Shown here: positions 16,628-24,070 of the stretch, one piece after another
Layout of the letters: every line of letters starts with the position of its first letter
Numbering within the stretch: position 1 is the stretch's first letter
NCBI GenBank assembly: GCA_947177225.1
Contig: CAMWTS010000001.1
Coordinates: forward strand, 1-64,000
Origin: an uncultured Alistipes sp.
GTDB lineage: Bacteria; Bacteroidota; Bacteroidia; Bacteroidales; Rikenellaceae
Length of the DNA stretch: 64,000 bases
Direction of reading: 5' to 3'
Notes under the pieces: generated by a model
Told to the model about the DNA's origin: nothing
What the model saw: only the letters and a program-made list of their open reading frames with translations
The model's database searches: none
Translations under genes and position numbers: made by a program

Positions 16628-17398
16628 ATGTCGTCCGAGACGAGACAACAATCTTTTTGGGAGCATTTGAGCGAGTTGCGCAGAGCGATAGTCAAGATCG
16701 TTGCGGCGACTCTGCTCTTTGCTGTTGTTGCGTTTATTCTCAAAGATGCTCTGTTTGCGGTGATACTCGCACCCAAAAGCCCCGATTTCGTGACTTACCG
16801 ATGGCTTTATGCCGCAAGCGGATTGGTGGGCGAGGTCGGTTCGACGGATTTTTCGGTGCAGCTCATCAATACCGGACTTGCCGAACAGTTCATAATCCAT
16901 ATGAAAGCCGCCTTGTGCGCCGGATTGATATGTGCATCGCCATATGCACTGTATCAGTTGTTCCGATTCGTTTCACCGGCATTGTATGCCGATGAGCGTC
17001 GTTATGCCGTCCGTGTTGTGGGGTGCGGCTATGCCATGTTCCTGCTCGGCGTGCTGGTCAGCTATTTTCTTATATTCCCGTTGACATTCCGTTTTCTGGG
17101 CACCTATCAGGTGAGCGCCGATGTGGAGAACATGATAACGCTGCGCTCCTATATCTCGACGCTCATGGTGATGTCGCTGGCTATGGGACTGGTATTCGAG
17201 ATTCCGGTGCTGGCGTGGCTCTTCTCCAAATTGGGCTTCATCTCGGCAGATTTCATGCGCCGATATCGCCGCCATGCCATTGTTGTCATACTCATCGTCG
17301 CTGCCGTCATAACCCCCACGGCCGACATATTCACACTCTCGATAGTGGCACTGCCCATGTGGCTGCTGTATGAGTTGAGCGTCTGGCTTATCAAATAA
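16628..17398 (+). CDS. tatC: Sec-independent protein translocase TatC
   Basis: 256 aa. Six membrane segments and the family motifs: N-terminal FWEHLSELRR (signal-peptide binding site with the key Glu), SPALYADERRY in the first periplasmic/cytoplasmic loop region, and FEIPVLAWLFSKLGF. TatC recognises the twin-arginine motif. Its N-terminal part contains an insertion around 55-80 of lower similarity. It closes the operon that carries two Tat substrates, so transporter and cargo are coexpressed. Confidence 0.93.
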   Translation: MSSETRQQSFWEHLSELRRAIVKIVAATLLFAVVAFILKDALFAVILAPKSPDFVTYRWLYAASGLVGEVGSTDFSVQLINTGLAEQFIIHMKAALCAGLICASPYALYQLFRFVSPALYADERRYAVRVVGCGYAMFLLGVLVSYFLIFPLTFRFLGTYQVSADVENMITLRSYISTLMVMSLAMGLVFEIPVLAWLFSKLGFISADFMRRYRRHAIVVILIVAAVITPTADIFTLSIVALPMWLLYELSVWLIK

Positions 17399-17560
17399 TC
17401 AAGGCCGTAGCCAACTCTGCTCTGCGTTTTTATTGGTAACGTTAGATGCTGGCGTGCAAATTGTCCGATGTGCAACGCGTTGGTCTCTATATTGATTCCA
17501 TAATATACTTGTTGATATATCCGAAAAATTTTGCATTGTAACGATATTTGCCTGCATTTG

Positions 17561-17585
17561 CGTAATTAATTACGTAATTGGTTAC
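17561..17585 (+). promoter_or_regulatory. Palindromic operator before the MarR-GNAT gene
   Basis: A perfect 14-bp palindrome CGTAATTAATTACG (17561-17574) directly abuts a second dyad GTAATTGGTTAC (17574-17585, GTAA-N4-TTAC). The pair ends 10 nt before the ATG at 17596. Palindromes of this size and AT content fit MarR-family operators, so autoregulation by the downstream gene is inferred. A -7-like GATATTTG precedes it (17543-17550). Confidence 0.6.
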
Positions 17586-17595
17586 ACATATTGCT

Positions 17596-18546
17596 ATGAG
17601 CTTTTTTGATAAAACAGGTAAAATGGCTATCGGCAGCAGATTGCGAATGCTTACCGATACAGTGACGGCCGATGCAGCCCGGATTTACGAGCTGTATGGC
17701 ATCGATATAAAACCGAAATGGTTTCCGGTGCTTTTCGTTTTGTCAGCTGCCGGCGGAAAGACCGTAACGGGCATAGCTGCCGAGATCGGACACAGCCACC
17801 CGTCTGTGAGCAACATTGCAAGCGAGATGATGGCTGCGGGATTGATAACTGCGCTTGAAGACGAATCGGACAGACGACGCACAGTCATGAGCTTGTCGCC
17901 GCACGGAGAGGAGATTGCGGCAATGTTGACCGATATTTGTAAAGATGTGGAGGTTGCGGTGGAGAGTATTTCATCTCAAACCCGTCACGATTTGTGGCAG
18001 GCTGTCGGCGAATGGGAGGAGTTGCTTGCCGAAAAAAGTCTGTTGCAGCGTGTCAGGGAGGCACGAAATATACGAGAACGAAGCGAGATAGACATTATCC
18101 CTTATGAATCGTGTCACAAGGAGATATTCAGATCTTTGAACGAAGAGTGGATTACGCGCTACTGGACGATCGAGTCGCATGATCTGGATTATCTCGATCG
18201 GCCGCAGGAGTATATCATCGACAAAGGCGGCTTCATATTCGTAGCTACATATAAGGACAATCCGGTAGGGGTATGTGCTCTATGCAAAATGGACGATCCT
18301 CTGTATGATTATGAATTGGCCAAACTTGCTGTCAGCGGTGCCGCCCGTGGCAAGGGTATCGGAACGATGCTTTGCATGGCAGCTATCGACAAGGCGCGGA
18401 CAATGGGGGCGAAAGCGCTGTTTCTCGAAAGTAATACGTTGCTCAAAGCGGCTATACATACATATCGGAAATTGGGTTTTAAGGAGCTCGACGAATATCA
18501 CACGGCATATGAACGTGGCGATATTCAGATGAAACTGGAAATATAA
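17596..18546 (+). CDS. MarR-type winged helix fused to GNAT acetyltransferase
   Basis: 316 aa. Residues 1-145 form a MarR-like winged-helix domain: KPKWFPVLFVLSAAGGKTVTG, a recognition helix around SHPSVSNIASEM and the wing DESDRRRTVMSLS. Residues about 155-316 form a GNAT domain with the acetyl-CoA loop VSGAARGKGIGTML and a final YRKLGFKEL strand. Such MarR-GNAT fusions are a known architecture; the GNAT half may acetylate a small molecule or sense acetyl-CoA. ATG at 17596 is preferred over a TTG inside the operator. The tight 9-nt gap to the cupin gene suggests one transcript. Confidence 0.86.
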   Translation: MSFFDKTGKMAIGSRLRMLTDTVTADAARIYELYGIDIKPKWFPVLFVLSAAGGKTVTGIAAEIGHSHPSVSNIASEMMAAGLITALEDESDRRRTVMSLSPHGEEIAAMLTDICKDVEVAVESISSQTRHDLWQAVGEWEELLAEKSLLQRVREARNIRERSEIDIIPYESCHKEIFRSLNEEWITRYWTIESHDLDYLDRPQEYIIDKGGFIFVATYKDNPVGVCALCKMDDPLYDYELAKLAVSGAARGKGIGTMLCMAAIDKARTMGAKALFLESNTLLKAAIHTYRKLGFKELDEYHTAYERGDIQMKLEI

Positions 18547-18555
18547 TACAAAAAG

Positions 18556-18897
18556 ATGGAAACAAAGATCGTAGTACGTAAGGAGGAGGCCTTGAAAAGA
18601 GTATTCAAGGGTGTTTGTCTTGATTCGCTTGCCGTGGGCGAAAAGTCGATGGTGACGAAGATGAACTATGTAAAGGGCAATTTCGCGACTACTCATACCC
18701 ATGTGCATGAGCAGTGCGGATATGTCGTATCGGGTGAATACCGCCTGAAAGTGGAGTTGCCGCAGCAGAACATCGATTTGCTGCTTCATGCAGGCGACAG
18801 TTATGCCATACCGGGCAACGTGCCTCACTCTTTCGAAGTGATTGAGGGCGGTGAGGTAGTCGATGTATTTACACCGCACCGAGAGGACTATTTGTAG
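18556..18897 (+). CDS. Small cupin-domain protein
   Basis: 113 aa, a single conserved beta-barrel cupin. Motif 1 is THTHVHEQCGYVVSGEY and motif 2 is PGNVPHSFEVIEGG, giving three or four His/Glu metal ligands. Proteins of this size often bind a metal and a small carbohydrate or act as isomerases or dioxygenases, but no specific reaction can be named. It is cotranscribed with the MarR-GNAT gene and is probably controlled with it. A bidirectional hairpin follows. Confidence 0.8.
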   Translation: METKIVVRKEEALKRVFKGVCLDSLAVGEKSMVTKMNYVKGNFATTHTHVHEQCGYVVSGEYRLKVELPQQNIDLLLHAGDSYAIPGNVPHSFEVIEGGEVVDVFTPHREDYL

Positions 18898-18979
18898 GAG
18901 TCGTTGTGTGCGCAGTCGGGTGCTTGCAAAGACGGGTATTCGATGGCCGCACGATGCCGAATCAATCCGTAGAAACGAC

Positions 18980-19010
18980 AAAAAGCGATATGAACAACAT
19001 ATCGCTTTTT
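18980..19010. terminator. Bidirectional terminator between cupin and nitroreductase genes
   Basis: A 13-bp stem AAAAAGCGATATG/CATATCGCTTTTT (18980-18992/18998-19010) with A- and T-runs on either side serves both convergent genes. Confidence 0.85.
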
Positions 19011-19033
19011 GTTATTGTTTGCGTCTGGTCAAG

Positions 19034-19675
19034 TTATTTTATTATCAGATCATTGAGCCTGATCTTGGGTACGAAGTGTTTGCCTTCGCTTCGATAGTAG
19101 GTGTGGCTCTGTGCTGCTTCGATTTCGACGAGTTCTATGATCTCGCTTCCACGGCCGATGGCGATAATCATCAATGGTTCGTATTCTAGGTCGAATATCT
19201 GTCGGATACGTTCTTTGTCGAAAGCACAGATACATATGCCGTTGAGTCCTATTTCAACCGCTTGTAGCAGCATGCTTTGTGCCGATATACCTAAATCGAT
19301 GTCGACGTAACGGTTCTCCTCGGCAGTCGAACAGACAATGATGAATGCGTTTGGCTCGGTGCCTGGCAGCGGCAGATTCAATTGCGGCAGCGCACCTCCG
19401 AGCCGGATATGCTCCGTTACGAGATGTGCTTCGTCGGCCAGCACAGGGCGGAATCTGAGCACTTGCTGATTGCGTGCCGACGGAATCTTGGTGTTGACCT
19501 CGATAATCTTGCGCAGTTGGTCTTCGCGCACCTTGAAACTTGCATCATAGCCGCGATGACTGCGATTTTTCAGCAACAGATGTTGCAGCGTTGCCGATGG
19601 TTTATGCACCTTGCGAGACGCTTTCGGCTGTGCCATATAATCCTCCATCTTTCGTCCCAAATAGTTGTCTGCCAT
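19034..19675 (-). CDS. Nitroreductase family protein
   Basis: 213 aa, a typical FMN-dependent nitroreductase length. It has the NRSHRGYD-type motif (arginine-serine pair binding FMN phosphate), IPSARNQQVLRF (FMN loop) and GISAQSMLLQAVEIGLNGIC, a conserved helix of the family. It should reduce nitro, quinone or enone compounds with NAD(P)H; physiological substrate unknown. It is a single gene with one of the clearest promoters in the window (19699-19730), a sequence recurring at 52673-52709. Confidence 0.87.
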   Translation of the reverse strand: MADNYLGRKMEDYMAQPKASRKVHKPSATLQHLLLKNRSHRGYDASFKVREDQLRKIIEVNTKIPSARNQQVLRFRPVLADEAHLVTEHIRLGGALPQLNLPLPGTEPNAFIIVCSTAEENRYVDIDLGISAQSMLLQAVEIGLNGICICAFDKERIRQIFDLEYEPLMIIAIGRGSEIIELVEIEAAQSHTYYRSEGKHFVPKIRLNDLIIK

Positions 19676-19698
19676 ATTTCGACGTTTTATTTACAGGG

Positions 19699-19735
19699 CA
19701 AATATACGCATAAGCGAGAGCAATGCCAAATTTAT
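19699..19735 (-). promoter_or_regulatory. Promoter of the nitroreductase gene, repeated at 52.7 kb
   Basis: On the minus strand TTTG (19727-19730) is followed after 20 bp by TATATTTG (19699-19706). The 37 bp 19699-19735 match 52673-52709 with only two differences, including the spacer, so conservation exceeds the sigma-factor contacts. Confidence 0.85.
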
Positions 19736-19739
19736 TTAC

Positions 19740-20446
19740 GCATTGCCGAGCGTGAGTATATTCGGGTGGCAGTTAAGGAGAATGTCAAGTTTTATGTTTT
19801 AAGCTAAATGAGCATATACGGCCATAATAATGGCCGAATTTTATCAGAATTTCTGCAATATCTTTTTAGTCGTCGGCTGTATTCGACAGTGTGACTAAAT
19901 GATATGCCGCATAACATCGACGGTCATAGGTTCTATGATACGTCTTTGCGACCTCTCAGTATGATGTTGATGAGTGTATCATCTCTATTATAGATTAAAA
20001 GTATCTTGTGTATATGCGGATTGTTTTATACTAAATTGCTCTATCGATAGCAATGATGAGGAATCAAGTAAATAATGTTTAAGAGTGTTGGGTGGGAGTA
20101 CTTGAATCTCCATGCAATGCCTCTATCTAGCGATTCATTGCATGGCAACGGACGATACTTAAAAAGAGGAGTGCTGTAATATGGGATTTAGTCTGGAATC
20201 GGAAGCATGACCATATGCTATTTGCCATCGAATAGATCGCAGCAATAATTATTCGGCCTGTCGACGAAATGCAAAGTTGAACTTGTGCACAAATTAGGAT
20301 TTATTTAGATCGACATGTTCGAATCGCTTAACTCCGACTTGAACAGCGCTGATGGGGCGTCGCGATGAGATGCGGATATTGGCTGTTGGATAAAACTCCA
20401 AATTCACGGCATTGCACAGTGGGGTATATTCGTGTCGTAAAACAAA
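19740..20446. other. Gene-poor AT-rich region downstream of tRNA-Asp
   Basis: About 700 bp without a credible gene and clearly richer in A+T than its surroundings. It holds small dyads: GGCCATAATAATGGCC near 19821-19836 and CCATGCAATG/CATTGCATGG (20110-20119/20136-20145). It lies at the 3' side of tRNA-Asp, the usual landing site of integrative elements, so it may be a decayed insertion; no integrase or duplicated tRNA end was found. Confidence 0.5.
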
Positions 20447-20478
20447 AAACCTTGTAAACAAATTGCTTACAAGGTTTT
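20447..20478 (-). terminator. Terminator of tRNA-Asp transcript
   Basis: A 12-bp stem AAAACCTTGTAA/TTACAAGGTTTT (20447-20458/20467-20478), leftward, followed by T-rich sequence on the minus strand. Confidence 0.85.
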
Positions 20479-20498
20479 GCTCATCTTTCGATGTCTGC

Positions 20499-20575
20499 TG
20501 GCGGTGCGTAGGGGACTCGAACCCCTGACCCCGTGCGTGACAGGCACGTATTCTAACCAGCTGAACTAACGCACC
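20499..20575 (-). tRNA. tRNA-Asp (anticodon GUC), CCA encoded
   Basis: On the minus strand the acceptor stem GGTGCGT/ACGCACC closes a full cloverleaf: D-arm with AGTTCAGCTGGTTAGA, anticodon stem CGTGC/GCACG with loop CTGTCAC giving anticodon GTC, and T-arm AGGGGTTCGAGTCCCCT. G is the discriminator and CCA is encoded at 20499-20501. A full promoter stands upstream and a terminator downstream, so it is a single-gene unit. Confidence 0.97.
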
Positions 20576-20621
20576 GTTCTTTGGTTGCTTTCAGGTTGTC
20601 TATCCTTCCTGATTGCGATTG

Positions 20622-20652
20622 CAAAGGTACGACAAATTTTTAAACCTGCAAA
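20622..20652 (-). promoter_or_regulatory. Promoter of tRNA-Asp
   Basis: Minus strand TTTG (20649-20652), 19-bp spacer, TACCTTTG (20622-20629). Confidence 0.8.
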
Positions 20653-20682
20653 TATTTTCGACATTATTTTTCAAAAAAAATA

Positions 20683-21216
20683 TCACTTTTTAAACATCGA
20701 AAATTGCACGCTGCCGTAACTCCTTGTTTGCCAAAAGTTAGGACGATCGGAGAAATCACACTTTTTTGAGTGCTCAAATATGAGAATTCCGCCGTCGCGA
20801 AGCAGATTTTCCTCGAAAACCAGATCGATGACCTGCTCCGATCCTTCAAGATCGTATGGCGCGTCGGAAAAAATAACGTCGAATTGCTTGTTGCAACTCT
20901 TCAAATAGAGGAAAACATTTGCTTTGACCGGATAAAAATTCTCGAAGCCGAGCGATTTCGCCGTCTGCCGAATAAAATTATGATGCACGGCATTGATCTC
21001 GACCGAGGTTACGCTTCGCGCCTCGCGCGAGGCAAACTCGTAGCTTATCGATCCGGTGCCCGAAAACAGATCGAGCACGTCGCACTCCTCGTAGTCGAGC
21101 AGATTGTTAAGCACATTGAAGAGGTTTTCCTTGGCAAAATCCGTCGTCGGGCGCGCTCGCAGATTCTTGGGCGGCATGATTGCCCGACCTCTGTATTTTC
21201 CGCTTATTATTCGCAT
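20683..21216 (-). CDS. rsmD: 16S rRNA (guanine966-N2)-methyltransferase RsmD
   Basis: 177 aa. Starts MRIISGKYRGRAI, the RsmD signature, followed by RPTTDFAKENLFNVL and the SAM-binding DLFSGTGSISYEFASR motif with an acidic residue in SVEIN. Motif IV reads SDAPYD, where most homologues have DPPY. It methylates G966 of 16S rRNA during 30S assembly. Start at 21216 is chosen over one nine codons earlier because the family begins here; it overlaps the end of the DUF3822 gene by 10 nt, so the two are translationally coupled. Confidence 0.92.
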   Translation of the reverse strand: MRIISGKYRGRAIMPPKNLRARPTTDFAKENLFNVLNNLLDYEECDVLDLFSGTGSISYEFASREARSVTSVEINAVHHNFIRQTAKSLGFENFYPVKANVFLYLKSCNKQFDVIFSDAPYDLEGSEQVIDLVFEENLLRDGGILIFEHSKKCDFSDRPNFWQTRSYGSVQFSMFKK

Positions 21217-21803
21217 GTAAGATGTTTGAATATGGGTTTGCAAACTTCGATCAGTCCGGCCGCCGAGCCGAGCAGGCGTGCCTCCATATTATATATATGG
21301 TATACCGAGTCGAGTTTCGACAGATGATAACGTAAATCGGCTTCGTTTTGTGACGGCATCACTTCTGCAAATCGCAATTCGCCATCGACGTAAACGCGGG
21401 CGAACAGCAGCGTCTGAATACGCTGCAATGCGGCACCGCATTGCAATGCGCATGGTGCAAGCAGCGGGGTAGTGTAGTACAGCCTGTCTCCGAACGCTTT
21501 GTGCAAAATCTCGTGCGTCGCCTTGTCGATGGCCATTACGGCCACTATGCCGTTGTCCTGCGGGGTACTCACGCAACACTGCTCCGGACGACATGCCATG
21601 CCTGCGGCGGCAAGATATGCGTCGATAAGAGATGCGGAAAACTCCTCCTGCGGAATGAGCAGTGTTTGCGCCGTAGGCAGCACAGCCTCCACCGGCATAT
21701 TGCCGCTGAGCATATCGCCCGTCAGCGATTCCGCTGAAAAAGAGTGTCCACCCAACGGAAGTTGAATGGACACTTTACGATCTGTTATATTAATCTTAGT
21801 CAT
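21207..21803 (-). CDS. DUF3822 family protein
   Basis: 198 aa. The sequence has the feel of a degenerate ASKHA (actin-like ATPase) domain: ITDRKVSIQLPLGG near the start, IVAVMAIDKATHEIL in the middle and QTLLFARVYVDGELRFAEV as a strand pair. DUF3822 proteins are regularly found beside rsmD in Bacteroidota, as here. Function unknown; a role in ribosome assembly or coordination with RsmD is only context inference. Overlaps its upstream neighbour by 8 nt and rsmD by 10 nt. Confidence 0.75.
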   Translation of the reverse strand: MTKINITDRKVSIQLPLGGHSFSAESLTGDMLSGNMPVEAVLPTAQTLLIPQEEFSASLIDAYLAAAGMACRPEQCCVSTPQDNGIVAVMAIDKATHEILHKAFGDRLYYTTPLLAPCALQCGAALQRIQTLLFARVYVDGELRFAEVMPSQNEADLRYHLSKLDSVYHIYNMEARLLGSAAGLIEVCKPIFKHLTCE

Positions 21804-22545
21804 TGCTGTTGTCGCCTGTCCAGTTACCGGCCTCGTTGGTCGAAGTCTCCAATGATCCGAATGTCACACCGAACTGACGGATCGAAACCTTGCCCTCATC
21901 AGCGGCCTGTTTGAGTCCCATCTCTTTGAGCTCCATATCCGAGCTTTGTGCAGCGAAGAAATTATACTCGTCGGCCAAAAGGTTCCATACCTCCTGGTTG
22001 TAAGTGTCGGTATCGAGGAAATCGATATAGGCGGCATGGCAGCGCACCACGGGGATTTGCAGACCGGCCGTCGTGATGGTCGCCGTATCCAGCTCGAACT
22101 TCTTGTCGTTGCCAAACGGAATGAAAGGCAAGTTGCGAATGTCGGCATCGCTCAGATGATAGGGAGCCTTGTCCTTGATATCGAAAATTGTATCCTTGAC
22201 TGCCACGCGCACGATCTTCTCGTTCTTCCAGTTCTTGTCCTGCTTGCGGAGCTGTTCGAGAATAGCGGCATTGTCGAGGTTGTTCTCGTCGTAGATCTCG
22301 CTCTTATACTCGATAGTATCTTCGAGAATGAATCGGATCAGCTCGTCCCAGTTGTCTGTAAACTTGCCGTTGGCCTTCTTATACTCCTGCTCGGCGGTAC
22401 GAATGTCCTTGATCTTCTTGATGACGGCGGTTTTGCGATTCGCAGCCTCCTTCTCGAATTGCACGGGGCCTTGGATCTGCTTGAAAATAACGTAGCATAA
22501 TACGACGATGACTACCGCCAACAAAATCTCTGTTACTTTTTTCAT
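21796..22545 (-). CDS. Membrane-anchored hypothetical protein
   Basis: 249 aa. A single N-terminal membrane anchor (about 5-22) is followed by a Lys/Glu-rich coiled-coil-like segment (30-60) and a soluble, Asp-rich domain. The C-terminus is acidic and low complexity (NEAGNWTGDNSND). No catalytic motif is visible. Proteins of this type occur upstream of DUF3822-rsmD in Bacteroidota as far as I recall. It is the first gene of this three-gene operon, divergent from the helicase gene across 57 bp. Confidence 0.7.
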   Translation of the reverse strand: MKKVTEILLAVVIVVLCYVIFKQIQGPVQFEKEAANRKTAVIKKIKDIRTAEQEYKKANGKFTDNWDELIRFILEDTIEYKSEIYDENNLDNAAILEQLRKQDKNWKNEKIVRVAVKDTIFDIKDKAPYHLSDADIRNLPFIPFGNDKKFELDTATITTAGLQIPVVRCHAAYIDFLDTDTYNQEVWNLLADEYNFFAAQSSDMELKEMGLKQAADEGKVSIRQFGVTFGSLETSTNEAGNWTGDNSND

Positions 22546-22602
22546 TTTAGAATATTTGTTATTAAGTTTGTATCAGTTTTGTTACAAAAAATTGTTATCT
22601 GC

Positions 22603-24018
22603 ATGCATAGCACACATATTTCGACCCAAATTTACGCAAAAATCTCTTTCGACGCAACTATTAATCAAAAAAAAATAATCGAATCGTTGTCGGAGTTTTT
22701 GGCCGAAGAGGATTATTCGAAGATTTTTATTCTCAACGGATATGCCGGCACGGGTAAAACCACGCTGATCTCGGCTCTGGTTGCTGCGCTGAAAGATTTG
22801 GGGATCAAATGCGTGCTGCTGGCACCCACCGGACGGGCGGCCAAGGTGCTCACGCAATACTCTTCACAGACGGCTTATACCATACATAAAAAGATATATC
22901 GCGAACGAACCACGGCCGACTACGAATCCAAGTTTTCGCTCAATATAAACCGCGACAGGGGCGCAGTATACATCGTCGACGAGGCATCGATGCTGTCGGC
23001 CGGCGGTGATTCCGTCTCGGCATTCGGCAGCGGCAATCTGCTCGAAGACCTTATAACATATGTGCGGCAGGGCAAGGAGTGCCGGCTGATACTTGTGGGC
23101 GACGATGCCCAGCTGCCTCCCGTAGGTGCCGATTTCAGCCCTGCGCTGGAACCGTCGGAGCTGCTTCCGTATGGCCAGGTCGAATACGGCACAATGAATG
23201 ACGTGGTGCGGCAGAGCGTCGATTCAGGCATACTGTTCAATGCCACGCTGGTGCGCTGCATGTTGGAGAACAACCTGTGCGAAGTGCCTCATTTCGACAC
23301 TTCGTTCGACGACTTCCGATCTATCGGCGGCGGCGAGCTGATGGAGTGCTTGCAGGATTGCTACGACCGTTACGGACGCGACGAAACCATCGTCATAACT
23401 CGCTCCAACAAGCGCGCCAACCGCTACAACGAGGGCATACGCCGCTATACGTTGTCGGCCGAGGAGGAGATCGAGAGCGGCGACATGCTGATGATCGTCA
23501 AGAACAACTATCACTATACCGAACGCGTCGAGAACTCGCCCATGAGCTTCGTGGCCAACGGCGATACGGCACGCCTGAAACGCATACGTCGTTTCGAGGA
23601 GTTCTACGGCTTCCGCTTCATCGATGCCGTGCTGTCGTTCCCCGACTACGACGATTACGAACTGGAATGCAAGGTGATGCTCGATACGCTCTCGTCCGAG
23701 TCGCCGTCGCTCACACGCGAGCAGTCGCAGCAACTGTTCTGCGAGGTGGAAAAGGATTACACCGACATACGCAGCAAGATAAAGCGTTACAAGGCCATTC
23801 GCGAGAATCCCCATTTCAACGCCATGCAGGTGAAATTCGCTTATGCTGTCACGTGCCACAAGGCGCAGGGCGGACAGTGGCGTGCCGTCTTTATAGACCG
23901 CTGTCTGTTCGGCGACGAACCCATGACTCGCGACATGCTGCGATGGCTCTACACCGCCATCACGCGCGCTACGGAGCGAGTGTATCTGGTAAATTTTGAC
24001 GAGCGATTTTTTGAATAA
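22603..24018 (+). CDS. RecD-like ATP-dependent helicase (superfamily 1)
   Basis: 471 aa. Contains Walker A GYAGTGKTT (about 45-53), APTGRAAKVL (motif Ia), VDEASML (Walker B), LVGDDAQLPPVG (motif III) and, near the C-terminus, AYAVTCHKAQGGQW (motif V) and LYTAITRATERVYLV (motif VI). These define a RecD/UvrD-type SF1 helicase, here without the N-terminal RecD2 extension. A 5'-3' DNA helicase role in repair is likely. ATG at 22603 is preferred over a TTG eight codons upstream. It sits directly before mutS, but mutS has its own promoter inside the end of this gene. Confidence 0.86.
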   Translation: MHSTHISTQIYAKISFDATINQKKIIESLSEFLAEEDYSKIFILNGYAGTGKTTLISALVAALKDLGIKCVLLAPTGRAAKVLTQYSSQTAYTIHKKIYRERTTADYESKFSLNINRDRGAVYIVDEASMLSAGGDSVSAFGSGNLLEDLITYVRQGKECRLILVGDDAQLPPVGADFSPALEPSELLPYGQVEYGTMNDVVRQSVDSGILFNATLVRCMLENNLCEVPHFDTSFDDFRSIGGGELMECLQDCYDRYGRDETIVITRSNKRANRYNEGIRRYTLSAEEEIESGDMLMIVKNNYHYTERVENSPMSFVANGDTARLKRIRRFEEFYGFRFIDAVLSFPDYDDYELECKVMLDTLSSESPSLTREQSQQLFCEVEKDYTDIRSKIKRYKAIRENPHFNAMQVKFAYAVTCHKAQGGQWRAVFIDRCLFGDEPMTRDMLRWLYTAITRATERVYLVNFDERFFE

Positions 24019-24040
24019 TCTTGCAAAAAGAGTACCTTTG
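24010..24040 (+). promoter_or_regulatory. Promoter of mutS
   Basis: TTTG (24010-24013), 19-bp spacer, TACCTTTG (24033-24040). It overlaps the stop of the helicase gene and lies about 30 nt before the GTG start. Confidence 0.8.
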
Positions 24041-24070
24041 CCACTACTAAACCATTAAACCGACATTGGA

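Noticed and set aside
20446..20646. Integrated element at tRNA-Asp
   Set aside because: No duplicated tRNA 3' end and no integrase found; kept only as a possible scar.
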